The notes beneath the pieces were generated by a model. It was not told the origin of the DNA and did not search any database. It saw nothing but the letters and a program-made list of their open reading frames with translations. A stretch of DNA of 34,660 nucleotides, from positions 1-34,660 of the forward strand of contig JAHEYU010000063.1 of NCBI GenBank assembly GCA_023251435.1, read 5' to 3'. The DNA comes from Bacteroidota bacterium (GTDB taxonomy: Bacteria > Bacteroidota > Bacteroidia > Bacteroidales > Prolixibacteraceae). Numbering within the stretch: position 1 is the stretch's first letter; each line of letters opens with the position of its first letter. The position numbers were made by a program, and so were the translations under genes. Shown here piece by piece: positions 18,220 through 26,186 of the stretch.

Positions 18220-18561
18220 AATTTTCTTGTTGGGAGAAAAAGATGATCGATTTGTATTCAAGCTTTTTGTCCTCAAGCCAGACGGGCTCTTCCTTTTCCA
18301 AACGATGAAAAGGAAGCAAAAATCTTGTCAAAACGAACCCTCCGCCGGGCGTTTTGACGGCCCACGCACTCGCTTCGAATAAGGCAAACGCAAACTGACT
18401 GGACAAACCACCGCACCGCAATGCCTTGAACCGCCTAGAGCCCCTTCCCCGAAGAGAACGGGAGTTTGTATTGCTGGTTATCGATAGCATTTCTTATAGG
18501 ATGCCATTCAGAAGCTGCAACGCCAAAAGCCCCCTCTTTGGGAGTGGGTCTGGGGGAGGTT
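18220..18561. repeat. Structured intergenic repeat-like region, no gene
   Basis: The 448-bp spacer 18114-18561 has no credible gene. It holds a perfect 10-bp hairpin (CTTCCTTTTC 18289-18298 with GAAAAGGAAG 18307-18316) and a perfect 9-bp hairpin (GTCAAAACG 18327-18335 with CGTTTTGAC 18350-18358). A C5/G5 stem (18530-18534 with 18552-18556) ends close to the DUF4252 stop. A 90-codon open frame on the minus strand (18218-18490) is produced by this sequence. Similar translated fragments recur as spurious proteins in Bacteroidota genomes, as far as I recall, so I treat it as a dispersed repeat. A weak terminator for the DUF4252 gene may be part of it. Confidence 0.55.
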
Positions 18562-19062
18562 TTACTTCGTCTTAACATCAAGGTTTAGCGAACCGGTAAT
18601 TTTTCCGATATCATTTGGATCGATTACCCCGCGGATACTAATCAATGTATTGTCGTTTCCGCCCACCACGAGCAACAGTTCCGACAACTTGCCTTTCTCG
18701 CCGTTTCGTCCGTAAAACCTCACAATCTCATCCTTGCCAGTCACTTCCATCAACACCTCGTAGTTGTTATTTTTGAAAAATCCGTCAGCTTCCAGTTCAG
18801 TGTAAAAATTCAGTCCTTTGTTCAGGACTTTGTCTTCGACCGACAGAATTCGGATACCGCTTATTTTCTCCATCATCGAAGCTTCCTTGCTCTCCGATTC
18901 GTCCAGTTTACTTGCCAGTCCGAGCAATTTACCACTGATATTTACAGTTGTAAATCCGTCTTTATTGGCATACTTGTTAAAAAGCTTGTCGATTGGGCTG
19001 TTGCTCTGTGCCATTCCAAGCAGTGGAATTATCAACACCAGTGCGATTAAAATTCGTTTCAT
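18562..19062 (-). CDS. DUF4252 secreted protein
   Basis: A 166-residue protein with a signal peptide (MKRILIALVLIIPLLGMAQS). The mature part, beginning SPIDKLFNKYANKDGFTTVNISGKLLGL, has the layout of DUF4252: an N-terminal helical stretch, a central block FYTELEADGFFKNNNYEVLMEV, and a C-terminal block SELLLVVGGNDNTLISIRGVID. The family is small and Bacteroidota-specific, usually encoded behind an ECF sigma/anti-sigma pair, as here. It starts 2 nt after the stop of the anti-sigma-like gene and is in the same operon. Function is unknown. The predicted location is periplasmic or outer membrane. Confidence 0.88.
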   Translation of the reverse strand: MKRILIALVLIIPLLGMAQSNSPIDKLFNKYANKDGFTTVNISGKLLGLASKLDESESKEASMMEKISGIRILSVEDKVLNKGLNFYTELEADGFFKNNNYEVLMEVTGKDEIVRFYGRNGEKGKLSELLLVVGGNDNTLISIRGVIDPNDIGKITGSLNLDVKTK

Positions 19063-19064
19063 GG

Positions 19065-19610
19065 CTATTCTTTTTTAAGTTTACTTTTTAAATTTTCTAC
19101 ATCTTCAAGTTTTTCAAATCCTTTTTCCAGTATTTTCATTCCTGAATAAAAGGGAATTGTGGCCTCCTCCATTTTTCCGATCGGTTTCAACTGCGCCATT
19201 CCCTGATTGTATTTGCCGGAAACAAATTCAAGGGTTTTGGTGGCCTCGCTGTAAGCCAGTTCCGGATCGGTAAAAGTGTCGTTCCATTGATTTTTTGTGC
19301 TGAAGAAATTAACCGCCATCATTACTAAAATCACAGAGGCGGCTACTCCGGTTACCATTTGCCACATCCAGCGGTATTTCAATTTTTCCTTGTGCTCCGA
19401 TTCAAGAATAAAGTTCATTAAATCGTCGCCCAAATTGATATTCTCATCAGCCGAAAGTTCCTTCATTCCTGAAAACATGGGAATATATGCTTTCAGTTCT
19501 TCATCAACTTCTCCGGAAGTAAAATAAGTGATCAGTTCATTTTCTTCGTCGAGGCTGGTTTCGGCATCAAAATACTTTTGCAGCAAACTGTTTATTTTCT
19601 GTGATTCCAT
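19065..19610 (-). CDS. Anti-sigma-like single-pass membrane protein
   Basis: A 181-residue protein with a cytoplasmic N-terminus (INSLLQKYFDAETSLDEENEL, like the anti-sigma domains of FecR-type proteins) and one membrane helix at about 105-122 (MVTGVAASVILVMMAVNFF). The C-terminal part (123-181) is outside the cytoplasm and has no recognised domain. It overlaps the end of the sigma gene by 44 bp in a different frame and is followed 2 nt later by the DUF4252 gene. Gene order and topology strongly suggest it is the anti-sigma factor for that sigma protein. The start at 19610 is preferred because MESQKINSLLQKYF is a typical N-terminus. Confidence 0.85.
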   Translation of the reverse strand: MESQKINSLLQKYFDAETSLDEENELITYFTSGEVDEELKAYIPMFSGMKELSADENINLGDDLMNFILESEHKEKLKYRWMWQMVTGVAASVILVMMAVNFFSTKNQWNDTFTDPELAYSEATKTLEFVSGKYNQGMAQLKPIGKMEEATIPFYSGMKILEKGFEKLEDVENLKSKLKKE

Positions 19611-20109
19611 AGTTTTGAATTTTTAAGATTTCGTCCCTCACTTTTTTCCGGGCACGCGATAAATTTACCCTGATCGCATTTACATTAATCCCTGTCGCCT
19701 CTTCTATTTCCTCATATTCAAGCTGTTCAATGTCGCGTAAATGGATGATGGTACGCTGTAAATCGGGCAATTCTGCAATTATTCGTTTAATCAATCCAAC
19801 TGAATCTGCATTTTCGAGATAGTCTGTTTCTAAACTTTCTTCATCGGGCAGATGGTGCTTTTTAACCAATTCAACCGAAACAGTTCGCCGTGCCTTAATT
19901 ACATCCAGACAGCGGTTTCGTGTCATTCGCATGGCAAAAGCTTCAATATTATCAACTTTGCCAAGTTCATCGCGTTTTTGCCATAGTTTCAGAAATATAT
20001 CCTGAAGTACATCTTTCGCCTCCTCCTCATTCTGAAGAATCTGAAAGGCAAACCGCAACAACTTATTGCTGATTGGAAGTACATCGGTTTTAAAATCTCT
20101 GGCTAACAT
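19567..20109 (-). CDS. ECF sigma factor (third module)
   Basis: A 180-residue ECF sigma factor. Region 2 is KLLRFAFQILQNEEEAKDV followed by LQDIFLKLWQKRDEL. Then comes FAMRMTRNRCLDVIKARR. Region 4 is LPDLQRTIIHLRDIEQLEYEEI and TGINVNAIRVNLSRARKKVR. I start it at ATG 20109 (MLARDFKTDVLPISNK). The frame stays open to 20256, but the extra 49 codons run into a REP-like repeat (20185-20330), so the upstream Met codons at 20256 and 20163 are probably accidental. It is translationally coupled to the anti-sigma-like gene by a 44-bp overlap. The likely operon is sigma/anti-sigma/DUF4252. The inducing signal is unknown. Confidence 0.92.
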   Translation of the reverse strand: MLARDFKTDVLPISNKLLRFAFQILQNEEEAKDVLQDIFLKLWQKRDELGKVDNIEAFAMRMTRNRCLDVIKARRTVSVELVKKHHLPDEESLETDYLENADSVGLIKRIIAELPDLQRTIIHLRDIEQLEYEEIEEATGINVNAIRVNLSRARKKVRDEILKIQNYGITENKQFAAKVF

Positions 20110-20184
20110 TCGAACTTGTTTCTGCTTATTTTCAAAGGTAAGACGAAGCGGGCAGGAATTCATTACATGAAGGAGTAAAAAATG

Positions 20185-20330
20185 ATCAAATCCGTCGGCT
20201 GAAGCCAGACGGCAAAGAATATTGATTTGAATATGCAAAATTCTAAATAGGAGCAACTATCCGTTGCCGTCACATTCATGTGACGGTTAGGAAATTCATC
20301 TCATTGGTTGGGCTTTAGCCCATATAATAA
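20185..20330 (+). repeat. REP-like unit A, upstream of the RAYT gene
   Basis: Contains three hairpins: a CCGTC/GACGG stem with GGCT/AGCC inside (20192-20212), CCGTCACA/TGTGACGG (20267-20286), and TGGGCTTTAGCCCA (20309-20322). Positions 20185-20293 align without gaps to 21029-21137 with only four mismatches by eye (105 of 109). It lies in the upstream region of the third ECF sigma gene. Confidence 0.85.
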
Positions 20331-20397
20331 AAAATAAAGGATCAATTTAGTGGATTACATTCCCTAAATTAGTGTATTAACCAAATAAATCAGAATC

Positions 20398-20832
20398 ATG
20401 TCTTATGTCAAAATCTGGCTCCATTGCGTTTGGAGTACAAAAAACAGAGAATGTATAATTTCCAAGTCTTTTCGTCCTGTCCTGCTAAAACATTTCAGGG
20501 AAAACGCCATCGAAAAAAACATTATTTTGGATTACATTAATGCTCAAGAGGACCATGTTCATACCCTTATCAATTTAGGCAAGCAACAAAATTTGTCAAC
20601 AGTGCTGCAATATTTGAAAGGTGAAAGTTCATACTGGATTAACAACCAGAAAATCCTTCCTTATCATTTCGCTTGACAAGATGATTATTTTGCGGTTTCT
20701 GTCAGTCATTCTCATGTTGATCGAGTAAGGGAATACATAAAAAATCAAGATGAGCATCATAAGAAAATCAGTTGGGAAGAAGAGGTCGAGCTTTTCCTTA
20801 AAAGATATGGTTTTGAACGAATTAAGGATTAA
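20398..20832 (+). pseudogene. REP-associated tyrosine transposase (IS200-like, Y1/HUH), broken by one in-frame TGA
   Basis: A 145-codon frame, including the terminal TAA, that is intact except for TGA at 20674-20676. Before it lies MSYVKIWLHCVWSTKNRECI ... NAQEDHVHTLINL, with the HUH metal-binding His pair in DHVHTLI, and ESSYWINNQKILPYHFA. After it lies QDDYFAVSVSHSHVDRV and REYIKNQDEHHKKISWEEEV. The family normally has Trp before QxxY, so one base change (TGG to TGA) explains the stop. The downstream part holds the catalytic Tyr candidate in EYIKNQDEHH, so the 92-residue product should be inactive. RAYTs nick and move REP palindromes as single strands, and REP-like units flank this gene on both sides. 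It could also be a sequencing error. Confidence 0.92.
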
Positions 20833-20856
20833 AACCCAATATTATATTTCCATTCC

Positions 20857-21014
20857 AGTCCGTCAGCTAAAGCCAGACGGCAAAGGATACATTGCTTCGA
20901 TTAACAAATTTACTTGTTCAAGGCACTATCCTTTGCCGTCACATTTATGTGACGGATATGAAAATCATCTCATTGGTTGGGCTTTAGCCCATATAATATT
21001 AGGGCTAAAGCCCA
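20857..21014 (+). repeat. REP-like unit B, downstream of the RAYT gene
   Basis: Same order of hairpins as unit A: a CCGTC/GACGG stem (20860-20880), the palindrome CCGTCACATTTATGTGACGG (20936-20955) and TGGGCTTTAGCCCA (20978-20991). An inverted copy AGGGCTAAAGCCCA follows at 21001-21014. The segment between the first two hairpins differs from that in units A and C. Confidence 0.82.
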
Positions 21015-21028
21015 ATAATTCTATGTCA

Positions 21029-21166
21029 ATCAAATCCGTCGGCTGAAGCCAGACGGCAAAGAATATTGATTTGAATATGCAAAATTCTAAATCGGAGCAA
21101 CTATCCTTTGCCGTCACATTCATCTGACGGATAGGAAGATACTCTGTCAAATTTGGGCTTTAGCCC
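21029..21166 (+). repeat. REP-like unit C
   Basis: Near-copy of unit A at an offset of 844 bp. Hairpins lie at 21036-21056, 21111-21130 and 21154-21166. It ends 14 bp before the stop codon of the minus-strand DUF4268 gene. The array 20833-21180 is otherwise gene-free. Confidence 0.85.
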
Positions 21167-21180
21167 CTAATAATTCACAA

Positions 21181-21657
21181 TTAGTACAGCTCTGCCTCCA
21201 GCGCATCCTTAATTTCCATGAAGTTGTTTTCGAGGATGAGCATGTTATCTATAAAGAAGTTGAAAATATCGGGCCATTGATTTTGACGGTGGAAATCGAC
21301 GTTGGGGAACGATTTATAGATGCGGCAAACTTCCTGGCCGCTTTCCCTGATCACACAAAAATCCCAGATAAGCGGCTCTTCAAAACCATCTTCGAGCAAC
21401 AAACGATATTTCTGAAGGGTTTCAAAAGCTTCGAGTCGTCTGCCCTCTTCTTTAATGTTTATTTCAATCATCACCATCGCTTCCTGACGGGTAACTTCAA
21501 ATTTCAGGTCAATACCACTCAAGCCAGTATCGTACAGTACCCATTTCTTCTTTCTGTACCGCAATTCAGGAACAATCTCACATCGTCGTGCAAATACAAT
21601 CCAGAATTCTTTCCGCAAAAGCTTGGCTTCGTCTTTACTGTACATTTTCCATATCAA
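21181..21657 (-). CDS. DUF4268 domain protein
   Basis: A 158-residue soluble protein made almost entirely of one domain. Characteristic parts are MYSKDEAKLLRKEFWIVFA at the start, KKWVLYDTGLSGIDLKFEV, MIEINIKEEGRRLEAFETL, and the C-terminal half ending MEIKDALEAELY. It matches the short stand-alone DUF4268 proteins of Bacteroidota as I know them. Met5 (21645) is an equally good or better start. In other bacteria DUF4268 is sometimes fused to nuclease-like domains, but here no catalytic residues can be pointed out and function is unknown. The gene is flanked by repeats on its 3' side and by the eno terminator upstream, so it is probably monocistronic. Confidence 0.8.
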   Translation of the reverse strand: MIWKMYSKDEAKLLRKEFWIVFARRCEIVPELRYRKKKWVLYDTGLSGIDLKFEVTRQEAMVMIEINIKEEGRRLEAFETLQKYRLLLEDGFEEPLIWDFCVIRESGQEVCRIYKSFPNVDFHRQNQWPDIFNFFIDNMLILENNFMEIKDALEAELY

Positions 21658-21667
21658 TTATCCTGAA

Positions 21668-21700
21668 ATTCCGGGCGCGACTTTGAGTCGCACTCGGAAT
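21668..21700. repeat. Short inverted repeat upstream of the DUF4268 gene
   Basis: Outer stem ATTCCG/CGGAAT (21668-21673, 21695-21700) and inner stem GCGACT/AGTCGC (21677-21682, 21686-21691) around TTG. It resembles a small REP-type palindrome. It is not followed by a long T-run, so it is unlikely to be a terminator. Confidence 0.5.
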
Positions 21701-21709
21701 AAACATATT

Positions 21710-21741
21710 AAAAAAGGCCGGTTTCCTTTCGGAACCGGCCT
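21710..21741 (-). terminator. Intrinsic terminator of eno
   Basis: On the minus strand AGGCCGGTT pairs with AACCGGCCT, extended by GG/CC across one bulged base. The stem is followed by a run of six U (21715-21710). It lies about 20 nt after the eno stop codon. Confidence 0.9.
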
Positions 21742-21761
21742 CGAATTTTTAGCTTTTCAGC

Positions 21762-23099
<1,338 letters not shown>

Positions 23100-23142
23100 T
23101 TAGTATCTAGTATATTGATTTGAAACTTCTTTCAAACCGTGA

Positions 23143-23150
23143 CAAAGATA
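23143..23150 (-). promoter_or_regulatory. Candidate eno promoter (-7 box)
   Basis: TATCTTTG on the minus strand fits the Bacteroidota -7 consensus TAnnTTTG. It would give a leader of roughly 70 nt. No perfect TTTG -33 box is seen at the expected distance, so confidence is moderate. Confidence 0.45.
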
Positions 23151-23276
23151 ACAAAAGCTTCTTACAATTGGTTCACCCTTTGGCAGGCATAACCTTAATT
23201 TAAACATTCTTATTTGCAGGTACATTCTTATTTGATTCGACAAAACTGAGTATCTTTCCATCTCAAAATTAATTAT

Positions 23277-24728
23277 ATGTTTTTCTCCGGAAAATTTTTA
23301 AATATCATCTTTTTCCTGATGCTTTTTGTTTGTACAACTACAGGCAAATCACAAAACCAGGATGGAACAATCAGCAATATTGCAGATAATTGGCTCCGTT
23401 CAAAGGAATTGGCAAATGCAGGAATAGGCATTTCGGTGATCGACAATTCAAATGGTGCAACTCTTATAAAATCGGAACCTCAAATCAGTCTGGTACCCGC
23501 ATCGATTATGAAAGTGGTGACCACAGCAACCGCCATGGAAGTATTAGGTCCCGATTTCCGTTTCATAACTTCACTCTCCTACACCGGAATTATCAGAAAC
23601 GACACATTATTTGGCGACCTTCAAATCATAGGCGGTGGCGACCCAACTTTAGGCTCCTCTTATTTTCCTGAAACCATTAATTTTCAGCAGGAATGGATCA
23701 AAGTCCTTCAGCAAAGCAATATAAAATTCATTACCGGCAATTTGATAATAGATGCCGGCATTTACGAATCACAGATGATTCCCGGAAGCTGGGTATGGGA
23801 AGATCTGGGCAATTATTACGGAGCCGGGGCTTCAGGAATTTCTGTTTACGACAACCTTTACGAAATACATTTAAAGTCACCTGAAATTGCAGATCAACCA
23901 ACACAAATAGTAAAAATTGTTCCTGAAATTCCGAACCTTGAACTGCACAACGAAGTGCGCTCGTCGGACATCAATAGCGATCAGGCTTACGTTTTTGGCA
24001 GCCCGGAAGACAGTCGCCGTGTAATTCGCGGCACCATTCCAAAAGGGAAAGCCGATTTTGTAGTGAAGGCATCTATGCCAGATCCTTCGGCACTTCTGGC
24101 CGGCGAGTTCAGAAAAAAACTTTTGGCTAACGGAATCTCAATTTCAGGAAAAACAAGTTATGAAAAAGCAAAAAACAAGGGTTCTGTTCTGGCCGAAACT
24201 CTTTCGCCACCACTACGCGAAATTATCCGACTGACCAATTTCGAAAGTATAAACCTTTTTGCCGAACATTTGCTTAAACACCTGGCCTGGCAAGAAAACG
24301 GATTAGGAACCACAAAAGAAGGTTGTAAATTCCTCATCCGGTTTTGGAAAGACAAAGGCCTGGATATGAGTGGATTTTTTGCCAACGACGGAAGCGGCCT
24401 TTCCAGGTTTAATGCAATGACTGCCAGCCACCTAACATGGATATTAAATTACATGGCTACAAAAAGCCAACACTCCGATGTTTTCTATGAAACACTACCC
24501 ACTTCAGGCGAAGGAACCATGACTGTTTTTAGCACCGAAAGCTTCCCAAGAGGAAGCCTTCGGGCAAAAAGTGGCTCAATGACGAGGGTGCGATGTTACG
24601 CAGGTTACCTTAAAACCACTTCAGGCAAAAGTCTGTCGTTCACGGTCATGCTAAATAATTTCTCGTGTTCACAGGCTGATGCTGTCAGAAAAATTCAGGA
24701 ATTGCTGATGGTTTTTATAGCTATTTAA
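23277..24728 (+). CDS. dacB: D-alanyl-D-alanine carboxypeptidase/endopeptidase, PBP4 type (peptidase S13)
   Basis: A 483-residue low-molecular-weight penicillin-binding protein that trims or cleaves peptidoglycan cross-links in the periplasm. A signal peptide spans about 1-25 (IIFFLMLFVCTTTGKS). The three active-site motifs are present: SIMK (Ser76-Lys79), SIN (324-326, in FESINLFAEHLLKHLAW) and KSG (431-433, in LRAKSGSMTRV). IIGGGDPTLGS and FANDGSGLSRFN are also typical of S13. The start ATG at 23277 gives a good signal peptide. It is transcribed away from eno and ends 10 bp from the convergent cupredoxin gene, with no hairpin between them. Confidence 0.95.
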   Translation: MFFSGKFLNIIFFLMLFVCTTTGKSQNQDGTISNIADNWLRSKELANAGIGISVIDNSNGATLIKSEPQISLVPASIMKVVTTATAMEVLGPDFRFITSLSYTGIIRNDTLFGDLQIIGGGDPTLGSSYFPETINFQQEWIKVLQQSNIKFITGNLIIDAGIYESQMIPGSWVWEDLGNYYGAGASGISVYDNLYEIHLKSPEIADQPTQIVKIVPEIPNLELHNEVRSSDINSDQAYVFGSPEDSRRVIRGTIPKGKADFVVKASMPDPSALLAGEFRKKLLANGISISGKTSYEKAKNKGSVLAETLSPPLREIIRLTNFESINLFAEHLLKHLAWQENGLGTTKEGCKFLIRFWKDKGLDMSGFFANDGSGLSRFNAMTASHLTWILNYMATKSQHSDVFYETLPTSGEGTMTVFSTESFPRGSLRAKSGSMTRVRCYAGYLKTTSGKSLSFTVMLNNFSCSQADAVRKIQELLMVFIAI

Positions 24729-24738
24729 AACTTCGTAT

Positions 24739-26025
24739 TTATTCAGTCTTTACAAACCTCATAACTTCCTTACCTCCCGCGTGATTTATCTCGAAGAAAT
24801 ATACCCCATTTCTAAATCGGCTGACATTGAAACGCATAGCTTCTAAATTCTGCGACGCCAATTGTTCATCGATCAAAGTTCCAGCAATTGAATAAATTCT
24901 AACACTTTTTACTGAAAGTTCTTTTGGCACTTCAAGCAAAGTATATTTCGCTGATGGATTGGGAAATAATTTAAGCAACTCAACTTTTTTACTGATGATT
25001 GGAACAGTAGTGACGCTGAAAATATCGGTAAACGTAGTATTGTGTACAAAGCTGATGATGGAATCACTCTTCATATTATTCAGCATAATTCGCCACGCAT
25101 GATCGGCTGGAGGAGCATTGTAAGAGCCATTTTTATTGTGATCAGCATAAAAATCAATGTGATACGAATTACCTTGCACAACTTTCCAGGAATTAACCGT
25201 AAATGCAGCCCCGGCAATTTGAGCAACAATAATAGTATCAACATACACTCCGGAAGTTGCATTCTTCAGATACATACTCAATTTTTGACCCACATGAGGA
25301 GTCATGGAAGTGAAATTAACTGTGAGCTTATTTTTCCAGGCAACATTGGTAAAGGTGGTGTTGTGAGCAAAATTTAGCGTAGTATTGCCAGCCACATTAT
25401 TGGCCTGAAGCCTCCATGCATGATCGGTTGGCGGGGCATTGTACCCACCGCTTTTGTTATGATCGGCATAAAAATCGACGAAATAGGATTTCCCGGCTTC
25501 AATTCCGCTAACTTCAGCAGTAAAAGCCACCGTTACCGATTTTTTCACCCGGCCTATTTCTTTTTTTGTTGCCTGATCGATAACTGCCAGCCAAAGTGTT
25601 TGACCAACATGAGGGGTCATTCCGGTAAAGTTCACCGTAAGAACAAACGGACCAGTTGACGCTTTGGGATTGACAATCACTTTTCCGGTCATACCCATTG
25701 CAACGTGCGGATCGCATTGGTAATTGTAGGTACCAGTCGTATTAAAAACATACTTATAAGTCCAGCCAGACGACGAAACATTGTTTCCAAACGACTCCGG
25801 ATTAGATGGATAAGTTCCCTTCGTTCCATTAACATTGTGGAATCCTCCGGTATTTTTCCAGATCACTGTATCACCAGCAGAAATAGTTATTTCTTTTGGC
25901 GAATATTGATTGCTCGATACCGAAACATTGTGCGATGTTTGCCCAAATAAATTCAGGGTTAACAACACCAAAACAGGAATAAAAGCATAGTACCTGCTTG
26001 CGCGAAAGGTAAAATTTGTCTTCAT
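24739..26025 (-). CDS. T9SS-secreted cupredoxin with two tandem unknown modules
   Basis: A 428-residue secreted protein. A signal peptide spans about 1-29 (ending LNLFGQ). Residues 32-120 form a plastocyanin/pseudoazurin-like type-1 copper domain: His63 (GFHNV), Cys104, His107 and Met112 in YQCDPHVAMGM are the expected Cu ligands. Two copies of a module of about 100 residues follow (about 127-227 and 232-335). Each begins LTVNFTxMTPHVGQ, contains FYADHNKxGxYNAPPxDHAWR, and ends HNTTFT(N/D). Residues about 348-428 form a type IX secretion C-terminal sorting domain (LLKLFPNPSAKYTLLEV, SIAGTLIDEQ, FRNGVYFFEI). This predicts export through the outer membrane and release or anchoring on the surface. 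The function of the repeated module and the redox partner are unknown. Confidence 0.88.
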   Translation of the reverse strand: MKTNFTFRASRYYAFIPVLVLLTLNLFGQTSHNVSVSSNQYSPKEITISAGDTVIWKNTGGFHNVNGTKGTYPSNPESFGNNVSSSGWTYKYVFNTTGTYNYQCDPHVAMGMTGKVIVNPKASTGPFVLTVNFTGMTPHVGQTLWLAVIDQATKKEIGRVKKSVTVAFTAEVSGIEAGKSYFVDFYADHNKSGGYNAPPTDHAWRLQANNVAGNTTLNFAHNTTFTNVAWKNKLTVNFTSMTPHVGQKLSMYLKNATSGVYVDTIIVAQIAGAAFTVNSWKVVQGNSYHIDFYADHNKNGSYNAPPADHAWRIMLNNMKSDSIISFVHNTTFTDIFSVTTVPIISKKVELLKLFPNPSAKYTLLEVPKELSVKSVRIYSIAGTLIDEQLASQNLEAMRFNVSRFRNGVYFFEINHAGGKEVMRFVKTE

Positions 26026-26133
26026 AGGCTAAAAATTAAATATTAAATAAAATCATTTTTAATAGCCAAAACACTCTAAATATCAGATTGTTTAAATTTA
26101 AAGATAATTTTGTCTTTTATTATTTTGCCCATT

Positions 26134-26161
26134 AAAAAAAGCCCCGTTTTTCAACGAGGCT
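26134..26161 (-). terminator. Intrinsic terminator at the end of the ilv operon
   Basis: AGCCTCGTT pairs with AACGGGGCT (one T-G wobble) around a GAAA tetraloop on the minus strand. A run of seven T follows (26140-26134). It lies about 25 nt after the ilvC stop codon. Confidence 0.9.
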
Positions 26162-26186
26162 TTCGATTCTGTATAATTTTTTTCTT

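Noticed and set aside
18218-18490. 90-codon open frame on the minus strand as a small gene
   Set aside because: It runs through two perfect hairpins in a repeat-like spacer, has no recognisable domain and looks like recurrent spurious translations of this kind of spacer.
20110-20256. Longer N-terminus of the third ECF sigma factor
   Set aside because: The upstream part overlaps REP-like unit A, and the family alignment begins at about residue 50 (MLARDFKTDVLP).
20674-20676. TGA in the RAYT gene as recoding to Trp or selenocysteine
   Set aside because: Other genes in the window, such as the third ECF sigma gene, use TGA as a normal stop, and no selenocysteine insertion structure is apparent. 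A simple TGG to TGA mutation is more likely.
20185-21166. CRISPR array
   Set aside because: There are only three imperfect units with long, partly similar intervals, internal palindromes and a RAYT gene between them. There are no uniform spacers and no cas genes.
23220-23276. Promoter boxes for dacB (TATCTTTC near the start codon)
   Set aside because: One mismatch to TAnnTTTG and a -33 TTTG at only 16 nt make this too weak to annotate.
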